64,000 nt of DNA from Blautia sp. MSJ-19 (GCF_018918125.1 NZ_JAHLQA010000015.1:1-64000), one strand, 5' to 3'. Positions 1-10,500 are shown, counted from the stretch's first letter. Notes: generated by a model from the letters alone, not told the origin. Program-made: numbers and translations.

Positions 1-2
1 TT

Positions 3-31
3 ATTATACTATTTTTATCAACGTACTACAA
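3..31 (-). promoter_or_regulatory. Predicted sigma-A promoter reading out of the left edge
   Basis: On the minus strand a TTGTAG box (26-31) and a perfect TATAAT box (3-8) are separated by exactly 17 bp. It lies downstream of the terminator of the first surface-protein gene, so it would drive a gene beyond the left edge. The -35 box is weak, so this is a sequence-based prediction only. Confidence 0.45.
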
Positions 32-165
32 TTATTTCTCGATAAACTCCTGTTTTTCGGGAATTTACCTTGCAATAGATTAGTTTGCAGCTATCGGGAA
101 CTTCACGTAAAACTTAACGTTCGCTGTTTCGTGTTTCGTGTGTAAATTATTATTGGAACTTCCCG

Positions 166-217
166 TTTAAAAAAGTCGCTAAAGCACAGAGTGATTTTCC
201 ATGCCTTAGCGACTTAA
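166..217 (-). terminator. Rho-independent terminator of the first CHAP surface gene
   Basis: Arms AAGTCGCTAA (173-182) and TTAGCGACTT (206-215) form a 10-bp stem, followed on the minus strand by a run of six T. Nearly the same sequence, including about 30 bp beyond the T run, recurs at 4006-4057 and 7499-7550, so the terminator belongs to the repeated gene unit. The remaining bases 1-165 show no gene. Confidence 0.85.
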
Positions 218-238
218 ATTTATTTTTTCATCTGCACA

Positions 239-3200
239 TTATCTGACTTCAAATGAAAGTGCTGCTCGTTTTACTGTTCCGCTGCTGTCTTTTACATCTA
301 CATACAGGGTCTTCTTTCCTTTCGCTCCTGTTTTCCATGTGCAGATCGAGGATGTTCCAAAATCGCGGATCTTATACCAGTTTCCTTTATCATCGCAGAT
401 GATAAATTTATAAATATAGCTTCCGCTTCCTCCCGTTGCTTTTGCACTCAGTTTTACCTGTATTCCACTTGCTGCACTTCCGGATGGCGATGCGGTCAGG
501 GTCGCACTGATTTCTTTATTCTGTACTGTAAATGGCATTTCTGCTCTTTTTACAGTTCCCGTACCGTCTTTGACATCCACGTACAGAGTCTTCTTTCCGG
601 CTGCCCCCGGTGTCCAGCTACAGGTTGAAGATGCTCCAAAATCGCGGATCTTATACCAGTTCCCCTTATCATCGCAGATGATGAATTTATAAGTATAGCT
701 TCCGCTTCCTCCTGTTGCTTTCGCATTCAGTTTTACCTGTGTTCCACTCACTGCACTTCCAGATGGCGATGCGGTCAGGTTGGCCGTCAATGTCTTGTTT
801 GTTACTTCAAATACCATACCGGCTCTTTTTACCTCTCCATCACTGTCTTTGACATCCACATAGAGAGTTTTTTTGCCTGCCGCCCCAGGTGTCCAAGTAT
901 AACTGTTACTCTTTCCAAAATCCTGCAATCTATACCAGTTTCCATTTGCATCGCACACCAGGAACTTATATGTATAGTTTCCGTTTCCTCCGCTCGCCTC
1001 TGCCGTTAGTTTTACTTTACTTCCACTCACCGCATTTCCAGTCGGGCTTGCTATCAGCCTTGTCGTTAATGCCTTGTTCTTCACTTCGAAGGTGATTCCG
1101 GCTCTTTTTACCATTCCATTACTATCCTTGACATCTACATAAAAATATCGCTTTCCTGTCGTATCTGCTGTCCAAGTATAGGTATTACTATTTTCATAAT
1201 CCCTCAGAACTTTCCAGTTCTGATTATTCACATCACTAATCCAAAATTTATATACAAAATTTCCACTTCCACCACTTGCACTTGCAATCAGTTTTACCTG
1301 ATTTCCACTTACTGCACTTTTCGGGGGATTTGCAGTCAAATTTGTTTTAATGTCCAGTGACATTTCTTTTGTAATGTCAATTTCTCCAGTAACATAGTTT
1401 GCATGAATTAAAGTTCCCTTTTCATCTACCAAATTTTTACTACTATCATGCGGTGAAACACTAACTTGATATTTTCCAGCCTCTGCATTTTTATTTACAA
1501 TAAAAGTAAGCCGCATCAGCGTACCATCGCCAATAACATTGCTGGTAGTATGCCAATCTACAACATTCTTATTTACAGAAATCTGCTCTTTTCCTCCCAA
1601 AAGCTCACCGGCAGTAACAGATTTCAAAGTCATTGTCATCTGATTGTAATTGATGTTATACGAAAATCCGGCAATGCCTGTGTTTTTCTTAATATTTACA
1701 TTTACTGTAACTTCCTTTCCAACAGTTCCTTTGCCGTCGGAAACAATGATGCTCAGTTCATTTTGATTTTCAGAAAGTTTCGCAATAGAATTTCCTTTGA
1801 TAATTAACTGATTACAATCTGTACAATAAATATCTCCAGTATATCCCTCTGTATCTGTTGTTGCTGGTTTTGCATTACGTATTTCTGTATGCTGATGACC
1901 TGTTGCTGAAATTTCTTCAATTTTGGTATTCTGACATACACTACAAGTATAGATTTTACTTCCCTTTTCAGTACAAGTTGGGGCTTTTATTTCTACGCTA
2001 GAATACGAATGATTTGCACATAGTATTGAAAAATTTACTCGTCTAGTATCTATGCTTCCTGAACCATTATAGACACTAAAATATGCACTATATTTCCCTG
2101 CGCCTAATTTCAATGCTTCAATTGTATATGTTGTTTCTGACTCCTGAGTTACTATCCTGCCTTTTCCTTCTTTATCAATACCAATTATCTGGCCTTTTGC
2201 ACAAACTGGCGAAACAGATATCCTCACTGTGTCAGATAAATTGTACACCTCCTTTAAAGTTTTTACTTCACTATATTCAGGAGCACCAACTACTGAAAAA
2301 TTAATCCAATTAGTATCTACACTTCCTGTCCTGTTATAGCATGAAAAATATGCACTATATTTTCCTTTTCCATACTTTGCTGCACTCATAACAAATTTCC
2401 CATCTTTAACTTCTTCGGCAACAATTTTTTGGTTCTCTTTATACATAGATATATAATAGCTCGTTGCATTATCTGCATATGCTGTTATTTCAACCGTATC
2501 TTTTAAATCATACCAATACTGTGACTGAACGATATTAGCATTCACCGGTTGGGAAATATCCTCCTTTATTGTAAAATCAATCCATTCCGTGTCTACACTG
2601 CCCGAACCATTATAAATGCTGAAATATGCGCTATACTTTCCCACGCCTAGCCTAGATGCTTCTATCGTAAATATCGAACCTGATTCCTGTGTTATTACCC
2701 TTCCTATACCTTCTTTTTCAATGCCAATAACCTGCCCTTTCGCACATATTGGTACCACCGATATATTAACAGTATCAGATAATTTATATTCCGTCTCAGA
2801 AACTTGCAATTCCGAATATCCCGGAAGCCCGACAATAGAAAAATCAACCCACGTCGTATCCACACTGCCTTTGCTATTATAACAAGAAAAATATGCACTA
2901 TATTTCCCTTCCTTTAATTTATCAGCATCCATGCAAAACTTTCCACCCGACACTTGCTGCTCAACAATCTTTTGCTTATCCTTATAAACAGCTACATAAT
3001 AATCCGTTGCATAATCTGCATATGCCGTTATTTCAACCGTATCTTTTAGATCATACCAATACTGCGATTGTGAAATTCTAGGATTTTCTGGTTTTTGAGT
3101 TGGGGTTGGAGTTGGAACTGGATCTGTAAAATTCGGTCTAATCACTCCCCAAAACTTTGAGTATGTATGTGTTACCTGTTTGCAAGAACTGCCTCTCGGC

Positions 3201-3862
3201 CAATTTTGATCCATTGATACAAAAGAATGCGAATTTGCAGACAAAATAATTGCAACATGCCCTGCACTACTTAATTCCGTCCCCCATACTGCAATATCTC
3301 CCGATTCGGGTACGAAATCTGGTGTATTTTTAATTCTCGTCCATCCATCTGGCAATGTATTACTTACATAATCACAACCATTTCCTTTAGCATACCCGGC
3401 TACTCCAAAATATGCATAATAGTATTGAATCAAATCTACACATTGTGCTCCATAAGCTCCATCATAATCAAGAAACTTTCCCTCCTGAGCATAAGCCCAG
3501 TTCACTGCCTCTTGCCTGGATTTTGAATTCTGCCCAACTGCAGGAACAGATACCTCTTCTATGCTTTCAACTTCATCATCTATTTCTTGCTCTTCATAAC
3601 TTGAATCTACAAATATCTCCGGTTCTTCTACATTCTCTTCATAACTTAAGTTTGAATTTTCCTCCTCTGTTTTCTCATCAGAAAACTCATCTTCTTCACT
3701 GTCTACCGTCACATCCGGTATATCTTCTGTTTCATCCTCCACTGAAATTTCCACTCCATCAGAAAACTCACTGGCAAATACATCTACCGGCAGATTTACT
3801 GTAGACATTACCATCGCCGCACTTATCATGCAACTAAGCCACTTTTTCACTTTCTTCTTCAT
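239..3862 (-). CDS. Secreted CHAP-domain surface protein with cohesin domain and triple-tyrosine repeats
   Basis: 1207 aa. A signal peptide (about 1-30) is followed by an acidic Glu/Asp/Ser-rich stretch (31-105) and a CHAP-type amidase/endopeptidase domain (about 113-245) with the expected catalytic Cys141 (GAQCVDL) and His202 (AGHVAII). This implies peptidoglycan cleavage outside the membrane. After a Pro-Thr linker come four Ig-like modules in an A-B-A-B pattern (about 262-620), a CxxC zinc-ribbon-like segment (about 628-690), a cohesin-like domain (about 700-830) and four ~93-residue triple-tyrosine-like repeats (about 840-1207). No LPXTG, SLH or dockerin is present. The ATG has a strong AAAGGAGG site. 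It is the last gene of the island with its own promoter and terminator. Residues 1-248 are almost identical to the next protein, a recent duplication. The substrate and whether it acts on self or rival walls are unknown. Confidence 0.85.
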   Translation of the reverse strand: MKKKVKKWLSCMISAAMVMSTVNLPVDVFASEFSDGVEISVEDETEDIPDVTVDSEEDEFSDEKTEEENSNLSYEENVEEPEIFVDSSYEEQEIDDEVESIEEVSVPAVGQNSKSRQEAVNWAYAQEGKFLDYDGAYGAQCVDLIQYYYAYFGVAGYAKGNGCDYVSNTLPDGWTRIKNTPDFVPESGDIAVWGTELSSAGHVAIILSANSHSFVSMDQNWPRGSSCKQVTHTYSKFWGVIRPNFTDPVPTPTPTQKPENPRISQSQYWYDLKDTVEITAYADYATDYYVAVYKDKQKIVEQQVSGGKFCMDADKLKEGKYSAYFSCYNSKGSVDTTWVDFSIVGLPGYSELQVSETEYKLSDTVNISVVPICAKGQVIGIEKEGIGRVITQESGSIFTIEASRLGVGKYSAYFSIYNGSGSVDTEWIDFTIKEDISQPVNANIVQSQYWYDLKDTVEITAYADNATSYYISMYKENQKIVAEEVKDGKFVMSAAKYGKGKYSAYFSCYNRTGSVDTNWINFSVVGAPEYSEVKTLKEVYNLSDTVRISVSPVCAKGQIIGIDKEGKGRIVTQESETTYTIEALKLGAGKYSAYFSVYNGSGSIDTRRVNFSILCANHSYSSVEIKAPTCTEKGSKIYTCSVCQNTKIEEISATGHQHTEIRNAKPATTDTEGYTGDIYCTDCNQLIIKGNSIAKLSENQNELSIIVSDGKGTVGKEVTVNVNIKKNTGIAGFSYNINYNQMTMTLKSVTAGELLGGKEQISVNKNVVDWHTTSNVIGDGTLMRLTFIVNKNAEAGKYQVSVSPHDSSKNLVDEKGTLIHANYVTGEIDITKEMSLDIKTNLTANPPKSAVSGNQVKLIASASGGSGNFVYKFWISDVNNQNWKVLRDYENSNTYTWTADTTGKRYFYVDVKDSNGMVKRAGITFEVKNKALTTRLIASPTGNAVSGSKVKLTAEASGGNGNYTYKFLVCDANGNWYRLQDFGKSNSYTWTPGAAGKKTLYVDVKDSDGEVKRAGMVFEVTNKTLTANLTASPSGSAVSGTQVKLNAKATGGSGSYTYKFIICDDKGNWYKIRDFGASSTCSWTPGAAGKKTLYVDVKDGTGTVKRAEMPFTVQNKEISATLTASPSGSAASGIQVKLSAKATGGSGSYIYKFIICDDKGNWYKIRDFGTSSICTWKTGAKGKKTLYVDVKDSSGTVKRAALSFEVR
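242..1345 (-). repeat. Four tandem triple-tyrosine-like domain repeats
   Basis: Four ~93-codon repeats end the protein. Each has the order GSxVSGxQVKL, GGSGxYxYKF, a GNWYKI-like centre, a TWTPGA-like turn and LYVDVKDS. They resemble the triple-tyrosine (Y_Y_Y) Ig-like domains of clostridial secreted proteins. The last two copies are closest to each other, and the first (KFWISD type) is most diverged. Confidence 0.8.
1365..1760 (-). other. Cohesin-like domain within the CHAP surface protein
   Basis: The translated segment has a Gly-Lys-Glu-Val-Thr-Val-Asn-Val start, a central IAGFSYNINYNQ strand, an LGG loop and an EAGKYQVSVS strand, the usual cohesin jelly-roll pattern. Cohesins bind dockerins in cellulosome- or amylosome-type assemblies. 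No dockerin is encoded in this window, so the partner would lie elsewhere or the fold serves another role. Confidence 0.6.
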
Positions 3863-3960
3863 GTGTAAAATACCTCCTTTTTCGTTGAGCAGAGTATCGT
3901 TCTCCTCTCCTTTTTTCTACGTATTTCCATTATACCCCCCCCCGAAAAATTTTCGTCAAT
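3120..3960 (-). repeat. Left copy of the shared 5' module (promoter, signal peptide, CHAP)
   Basis: This stretch and 6615-7451 are nearly identical. They contain the promoter with its G tract, the leader, the signal peptide, the acidic region and the whole CHAP domain. Differences are few, for example Gln/Lys at residue 146 and Asp/Asn at 172. Similarity ends abruptly at the Pro-Thr linker, where unrelated middle modules follow, indicating duplication or gene conversion of a 5' cassette. Confidence 0.85.
3929..3959 (-). promoter_or_regulatory. Promoter with G9 tract in the -35/-10 spacer (putatively phase variable)
   Basis: Minus strand: TTGACG (3954-3959) and a perfect TATAAT (3929-3934) are separated by 19 bp, of which nine are an uninterrupted G run (3935-3943). 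Loss of two G would give the optimal 17-bp spacing. Homopolymers in this place are the classic design of slipped-strand phase-variable promoters in other bacteria. Switching here is inference. Confidence 0.75.
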
Positions 3961-4005
3961 AGCAACTTCTCTGTTTTGTCTGTAAATTATTATTGAAACT
4001 TCCCG

Positions 4006-4057
4006 TTTAAAAAAGTCGCTAAAGCACAGAGTGATCTTCCATGCCTTAGCGACTTAA
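4006..4057 (-). terminator. Rho-independent terminator of the second CHAP surface gene
   Basis: Same stem as at 166-217: AAGTCGCTAA (4013-4022) with TTAGCGACTT (4046-4055), then a T run on the minus strand. Confidence 0.85.
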
Positions 4058-4078
4058 GTTTATTTTTTCATTTATACA

Positions 4079-7000
4079 TTATCTGACTTCAAATGAAAGT
4101 GCTGCTCGTTTTACGGTTCCCGTACTATCTTTGACATCCACGTATAAGGTTTTCTTTCCGGCTGCACCCGGTGTCCATGTGCAAGTTGCGGATGTTCCAA
4201 AATCACGGATCTTATACCAGTTTCCTTTATCATCGCAGATGATAAATTTATAAATATAGCTTCCGCTTCCTCCGGTTGCTTTTGCACTCAGTTTTACCTG
4301 TGTTCCACTTGCTACACTTCCGGATGGGGATGCGGTCAGTGTTGCACCGATTTCTTTATTTTGTACTGTAAATGGCATTTCTGCTCTTTTTACAGTTCCC
4401 GTACTGTCTTTGACATCCACGTATAAGGTTTTCTTTCCGGCTGCACCCGGTGTCCAGGTGCAAGTTGAGGAAGCTCCAAAATCACGAATCTTATACCAGT
4501 TTCCTTTATCATCGCAGATAATGAATTTATACGTATAGCTTCCGCTTCCTCCTGTTGCTTTCGCATTCAGTTTTACCTGCGTTCCACTTATTGCACTTCC
4601 GGATGGCGATGCGGTCAGGTTGGCCGTCAATGTCTTGTTTGTTACTTCAAATACCATACCGGCTCGTTTTACGGTTCCTGTGCTGTCTTTGATATCTACA
4701 TACAGATGTTTCTTTCCAGTTGCTCCCAATGTCCAGCTATAAGTGCTGCTCTTTCCATAATCCCGAAGCAGATACCAGTTTTCATTACTTTCATCACTCA
4801 CCCAGAACTTATAGATATAGTTTCCACTTCCTCCATTTGCACTAGCTGTCAGTTTTACCTGACTTCCGCTCACCGCGTTTCCGGACGGTAATGCACTCAG
4901 ACTGGCTGTCAATACCTTATTCTTTATTTCAATCACAATACCAGCCCTCTTTATCGTTCCGGCACTGTCTTTGACATCAGCATACAAATGTATCTTTCCA
5001 GATGCATCCGGAGTCCAGGTGTATGCATTGCTCTTTTCGTAATCCCGCAGAACTTTCCAGTTTTCATTATCTTTATCACTGATCCAGAACTTATAGGTAT
5101 AGTCTCCACTTCCTCCGCCCGCACTGGCTGTCAGTTTCACCTGGCTTCCCACCACCACATTTCCAGATGGTGACGCAGATAAACTGGCTGTGACAGGACT
5201 CTTTTTTATTTCAAACTGACGGGTGACTGTTCCTGTATACTTTCCGATTCCTGTAATGGTGACCGTGGCAGTTCCTACATTGACGTTATTGCTGTAAGAT
5301 ACCTTAAAATCAACATCTTTTACCAATTCTATCATTTCTCGCTTTACAGATACGCCAGGAGTCTGTGCTTTTCCATTATAAACATACTGATCATTTGAAA
5401 TCTGCACGGTTGCTCTCGATAAATCAAGGGGTACAAACGTCCATTTTTGACATGTGTTTCCATTTCCCACCCAAAGATCAACATTTTGTCCTTCATCTGA
5501 CTTCCCATCATATACATCTAAATATAAACCATTTGACTTACAAATGATATAATATTGACCATTTCCAGCCGACTTCAGAATCCATTTCTGATTATCGCCT
5601 CCGTTCCAGCCATATTGCTGGACATTTGTCCCTCGTTTTTTTCCCTGCATTGGATCGCTGCTATAAGCGTCAAGGCTCTTCTGACAACTCGTATTAAGCA
5701 TCTGATAACATCCATCACCCAGATATGTAATCTTATACGTATTATATTCTGAGCCGATTTCAATGTTTGCTTCATCCTGTACAGAATTTCCAGCTACATT
5801 CAAGCTCTTCTGGTTATCCAGTGCCGACTGAATTGTATAAATTCCATCCTCGATTTCCTGTTTTCCATCCAAACACGGAATTAATCGCCATTTCTCACTG
5901 GCTCCTCCATGCCCTGAATACACATCGATATTCGCATTATTCTCGGCTTTTCCACCATATACATCAAGATACAGCCCACATTCTCTGGAAATTATATAAA
6001 AATATCCATCTCCTGCTTCTTTAACGATCCATTTCTGATTATCGGCATCTGTCCAGTAAAATTGCTGGACATTGGCTCCACTCCCATTTTCATGATTATA
6101 AATATCCAGACATTTTCCACTATGGACTGCGGTGATTTTATAATAACCATTTCCCATGTATTCAAAATCAAACATCTGATTTTGATGATTCTCATTCTCA
6201 TACAGCAGTACATTTGCCTCATCTTCAGCAGATGCATAGGAAACCGAAACAACAGACGAATTATCCAATGCCGTACATATCTGATATCTTCCATTCGAAA
6301 TAATATCTTCTCCAGTCGGATAATTTACTGTTATCGTTGCAGAATTTTCCATACTGTTTCTATCATTATAGGCCGTTATGAATGCTGTATATCCTCCTTC
6401 TTTCAAATTATATAATGTGTATTCCGAATTTCCATCTACGGCTGTTGTAACAATCTGCTCACCCTTATACCAGACCACAAACCAATATCCTGTTGCATGG
6501 TCAACACTGTTCCATGAAAATTTTACAGCATCTCCAACAGTGTAACTGTCACTGTTAGTCCATATAGACGGAGTTGTCGTTATCGGATCAACAGGGGTTG
6601 GAGTTGGGTCTGAATCTGTAAAATTCGGTCTAATCACTCCCCAAAACTTTGAGTATGTATGTGTTACCTGTTTACAGGAACTGCCTCTCGGCCAATTTTG
6701 ATCCATTGATACAAAAGAATGCGAATTTGCAGACAAAATAATTGCAACATGCCCTGCACTACTTAATTCCGTCCCCCATACTGCAATATCTCCCGGTTCG
6801 GGTACGAAATCTGGTGTATTTTTAATTCTTGTCCATCCATTTGGCAATGTATTACTTACGTAATCACAACCGTTTCCTTTAGCATACCCGGCCACTCCAA
6901 AATATGCATAATAGTATTTAATCAAATCTACACATTGTGCCCCATAAGCTCCATCATAATCAAGAAACTTTCCCTCCTGAGCATAAGCCCAGTTCACTGC

Positions 7001-7354
7001 CTCTTGCCTGGATTTTGAATTCTGCCCAACTGCAGGAACAGATACCTCTTCTATGCTTTCAACTTCATCATCTATTTCTTGCTCTTCATAACTTGAATCT
7101 GCAAATATCTCCGGTTCTTCTACATTCTCTTCATAACTTAAGTTTGAATTTTCCTCCTCTGTTTTCTCATCAGAAAACTCATCTTCTTCACTGTCTACCG
7201 TCACATCCGGTATATCTTCTGTTTCATCCTCCACTGAAATTTCCTCTTCATCAGAAAACTCACTGGCAAATACATCTACTGGCAGATTTACTGTAGACAT
7301 TACCATCGCCGCAGCCATCATGCAGCTAAGCCACTTTTTCACTTTCTTCTTCAT
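4079..7354 (-). CDS. Secreted CHAP-domain surface protein with ricin-type lectin and triple-tyrosine repeats
   Basis: 1091 aa. Signal peptide, acidic stretch and CHAP domain (catalytic Cys141 and His202) are nearly identical to the neighbour at 239-3862. The middle differs completely: a fibronectin/Ig-like module (about 262-345), two ricin B-type lectin domains (about 350-495 and 500-640, with repeated QxxQKW-type motifs) and an MBG/Ig-like module with a YTGTVTRQFEI end (about 648-715). Four triple-tyrosine-like repeats close it (about 718-1091). The lectins suggest carbohydrate-directed delivery of a peptidoglycan hydrolase. It has its own G-tract promoter, an AAAGGAGG site before the ATG, and its own terminator. 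The middle-only divergence shows domain shuffling. Target glycan and substrate cannot be told from the sequence. Confidence 0.85.
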   Translation of the reverse strand: MKKKVKKWLSCMMAAAMVMSTVNLPVDVFASEFSDEEEISVEDETEDIPDVTVDSEEDEFSDEKTEEENSNLSYEENVEEPEIFADSSYEEQEIDDEVESIEEVSVPAVGQNSKSRQEAVNWAYAQEGKFLDYDGAYGAQCVDLIKYYYAYFGVAGYAKGNGCDYVSNTLPNGWTRIKNTPDFVPEPGDIAVWGTELSSAGHVAIILSANSHSFVSMDQNWPRGSSCKQVTHTYSKFWGVIRPNFTDSDPTPTPVDPITTTPSIWTNSDSYTVGDAVKFSWNSVDHATGYWFVVWYKGEQIVTTAVDGNSEYTLYNLKEGGYTAFITAYNDRNSMENSATITVNYPTGEDIISNGRYQICTALDNSSVVSVSYASAEDEANVLLYENENHQNQMFDFEYMGNGYYKITAVHSGKCLDIYNHENGSGANVQQFYWTDADNQKWIVKEAGDGYFYIISRECGLYLDVYGGKAENNANIDVYSGHGGASEKWRLIPCLDGKQEIEDGIYTIQSALDNQKSLNVAGNSVQDEANIEIGSEYNTYKITYLGDGCYQMLNTSCQKSLDAYSSDPMQGKKRGTNVQQYGWNGGDNQKWILKSAGNGQYYIICKSNGLYLDVYDGKSDEGQNVDLWVGNGNTCQKWTFVPLDLSRATVQISNDQYVYNGKAQTPGVSVKREMIELVKDVDFKVSYSNNVNVGTATVTITGIGKYTGTVTRQFEIKKSPVTASLSASPSGNVVVGSQVKLTASAGGGSGDYTYKFWISDKDNENWKVLRDYEKSNAYTWTPDASGKIHLYADVKDSAGTIKRAGIVIEIKNKVLTASLSALPSGNAVSGSQVKLTASANGGSGNYIYKFWVSDESNENWYLLRDYGKSSTYSWTLGATGKKHLYVDIKDSTGTVKRAGMVFEVTNKTLTANLTASPSGSAISGTQVKLNAKATGGSGSYTYKFIICDDKGNWYKIRDFGASSTCTWTPGAAGKKTLYVDVKDSTGTVKRAEMPFTVQNKEIGATLTASPSGSVASGTQVKLSAKATGGSGSYIYKFIICDDKGNWYKIRDFGTSATCTWTPGAAGKKTLYVDVKDSTGTVKRAALSFEVR
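4082..5203 (-). repeat. Four tandem triple-tyrosine-like domain repeats
   Basis: Four ~93-codon copies. The two N-terminal ones have KFWISD/KFWVSD cores and the two C-terminal ones KFIICDDKGNWYKI cores. The last two copies are nearly identical in DNA to those ending the neighbouring genes, so the 3' end is shared between paralogues as well as the 5' end. Confidence 0.8.
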
Positions 7355-7451
7355 GTGTAAAATACCTCCTTTTTCGTTGAGCTGAGTATCGTTCTCCTCT
7401 CCTTTTTTCTACGTATTTCCATTATACCCCCCCCCGAAAAATTTTCGTCAA
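6615..7451 (-). repeat. Right copy of the shared 5' module (promoter, signal peptide, CHAP)
   Basis: Near-identical partner of 3120-3960. Direct orientation makes the pair a substrate for homologous recombination, which could delete or fuse the genes or swap their central cassettes. Confidence 0.85.
7421..7451 (-). promoter_or_regulatory. Promoter with G9 tract in the -35/-10 spacer (second copy)
   Basis: Minus strand: TTGACG (7446-7451), 19-bp spacer containing nine G (7427-7435), TATAAT (7421-7426). Same architecture and same tract length as at 3929-3959. If the tract slips, each of the two genes could switch independently. Confidence 0.75.
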
Positions 7452-7498
7452 TAGCAACTTCTTGTAAATTATGTGTAAATTATTATTGGAACTTCCCG

Positions 7499-7550
7499 TT
7501 TAAAAAAGTCGCTAAAGCACAGAGTGTTTTTCCATGCCTTAGCGACTTAA
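7499..7550 (-). terminator. Rho-independent terminator of the lysozyme-like surface gene
   Basis: AAGTCGCTAA (7506-7515) pairs with TTAGCGACTT (7539-7548), then a T run on the minus strand. Third copy of the family; it ends the three-gene unit that starts at 20195. Confidence 0.85.
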
Positions 7551-7558
7551 GTTGTACA

Positions 7559-10500
7559 TTATCTGACTTCAAATGAAAGTGCTGCTCGTTTTACTGTTCC
7601 TGTACTGTCTTTGACATCCACATACAGGGTCTTCTTTCCTTTCGCTCCTGTTTTCCATGTGTAGGTCGAGGATGTTCCAAAATCGCGGATCTTATACCAG
7701 TTTCCCTTATCATCGCAGATGATAAATTTATAAGTATAACTTCCACTTCCTCCCGTTGCTTTTGCACTCAGTTTTACCTGTGTTCCACTTGCTGCACTTC
7801 CGGATGGGGATGCAGTCAGTGTTGCACCAATCGCTTTATTCTGAACTGTAAATGGCATTTCTGCTCTTTTTACGGTTCCCGTACTGTCCTTGACATCCAC
7901 GTATAATGTTTTCTTTCCGGTTGCCCCCGGTGTCCAGGTGCAGGTTGAGGAAGCTCCAAAATCTCGGATCTTATACCAGTTTCCTTTGGCATCGCAGATG
8001 ATGAATTTATAAGTATAGCTTCCGCTTCCTCCTGTTGCTTTCGCATTCAGTTTTACCTGTGTTCCACTCACTGCACTTCCGGATGGCGATGCTGTCAGGT
8101 TGGCCGTCAACGTCTTGTTTGTTACTTCAAACACCATACCGGCTCTTTTTACGGTTCCTGTGCTGTCTTTGATATCTACGTATAAATGTTTTTTTCCTGA
8201 TACCCTTGTATTCCAGATATAAGTATTACTCTTTCCGTAATCACGAAGCAGATACCAGTTTTCATTATCTTTATCACTGATCCAGAACTTATAGCTATAG
8301 TTTCCACTTCCTCCGGTCGCTTTTGCACTCAGTTTTACCTGTGTTCCGCTCGCTGCACTTCCAGATGGTGCTGCTGTCAGGCTGGCTGTGACTGGACTCT
8401 TTTTTATCTTAAACTGTCGAGTCACTGTTCCTGTGTACTTTCCGATTCCTGTAATAGTGACTGTGGCAGTTCCTACATTGATGTTATTGCTGTAAGATAC
8501 TTTAAAATCTGTGTTTTGTGTCAAGTTTACAGAATTTTTCTTTACAGATACAGCTGGTTTTTGCTCTTTTCCGTTGAAAAAGCATTCTATATACCCCAGA
8601 TTTATCGTTGCATTCCTGATAGTGTCTTTGATGTCATCCAATTTCCATACCTGAAATTTTTGTGCACCTGTTCCATTGTCTTGCCACATGTTGAGATTTG
8701 TTCCATCCTGAGCTGCCTCCGGCCCTCCATACATATCAAGTGCATTCTCTCCACATGCTGCTTTCAGTTTGTATGCCCCGGAACTTCCATAGATAAACCA
8801 TCTTTGTGCTGTATTTCCACTCCAGCTATTCATTTCTACATTTGTTCCATTTGCAGATTCGAAATTATGGACTTCCATACAACGGTCGTCCTCCGCGGAT
8901 GTGATCTTATAGCTCCCATCACTTTGCAGTTCAAAGTGCCAAATCTGTCGAGGGCTGCCCTCTAATTTTCTGACATTTACATTTCCCCCATCATTTGTGG
9001 CATGCAGCCACGTCGCAGTATTGATCAGATATCCATAAAAATCTGATCCCAGATTGTTACTGCAGGTAAAACTTGCCGCTCCACCTTCCTTCCAGGTATT
9101 AAATCTGCTGTTTAATGTATATACCTTTACATGATAGGTTCCGCTTTCCAGCTTCGCCAGACAGCTTGTTCCCTGAACATTCCAGAATATCTGTAATACC
9201 TCTGTCTCACTCTCATTAAAGATGCGGATATCATATCCAGTTGCATTATTGCAGGCGCTCCATGAGATCTTTACATTATTTCCATCTGCATCACCATATT
9301 TTTCGACGGATGCCACCGTTGTTCCAAGATTGGGATCGTCCAGTTTCCATATCTGGAATTTCTGGGCACCGGTCCCATTGTCTTCCCACATATTGAGGTT
9401 TGTTCCCTCCTGGGCAGCTTCTGGTCCTCCATACATATCAAGTGCATTGCTTCCGCATGCTGCTTTAAATTTGTATTCTCCGGAACTTCCATAGATAAAC
9501 CACCTCTGCGCAGAATTCCCATTCCAGTTATTCATCTCCACATTTGTTCCGTTTGCAGATTCAAAGTTGTGCACTTCCATGCAGCGTCCATCTTTGCAGG
9601 ACGTAATTTTATAGCTTCCATCACCCTGTCGTTCAAAATACCAGATCTGATTTGATGTATCCTGCAATTTTCTGACGCTGACGTTTCCCGAGTCATCATT
9701 TGTAGCATGTAGCCATGTCGGTGTATTGATCAGGTATGCATAGAAATTTGTTCCTACGTCCACATAAGATGATGCCGAATCTGAACCAACCTGTCCATAT
9801 TCTTTCCAATATCTGTTTCGTGCAAGATTTCCTCTGGTCACAGATACTGAACCATAATTCGCCGGTCGTTCAAAATAGTAGCACCAGTAATGTCCCGAAT
9901 TATATGCTCCATCCGCATTGTTGGAAACACCATTGATGTAATTCCAGGTTGATTTATAATAATTCTGCAATTCCGTATTCAAATACTCCATCTGCATGGT
10001 CAAATCCCCAATGCTTCGGCCTGTTGATTTTGCATAAGATAATAACCGCTGCTTACGTCCGCTGGATGTCCACTGGCATAACCCATAACCTGCACTGTCG
10101 TTGACAAATCCTGTATAACTGCCGGAATCTACTGCTGAAGTATAGGATGCATCCGTATAGCCTAATGATTTTTCATATGAATTTTGAAGATTATTTGGAA
10201 TAAAAGCAGATTCGCACTGTATATTTGCCAGAACGCCGCAGGCCGCTGCCGTGTTAAGTCCCATATTATTTCTTAAAAAATTATATACTCGCGTTTCATT
10301 TGCATTCCCGGTAACAGATCTGCTTTTTCCTGTCTCCTTTATAAATACGCCTATATATGGAGCCTCTGTGAGCAGATCAATGCTTTCATCCAGAACAAAC
10401 TCTTCCTCATTCCATTTAGGACTGAATTGAAAATAATAATTGTCAGATGTCTCATAATCTTCTTCGATGCAATACCATGTAACACCCAAGTCAACAGGTT

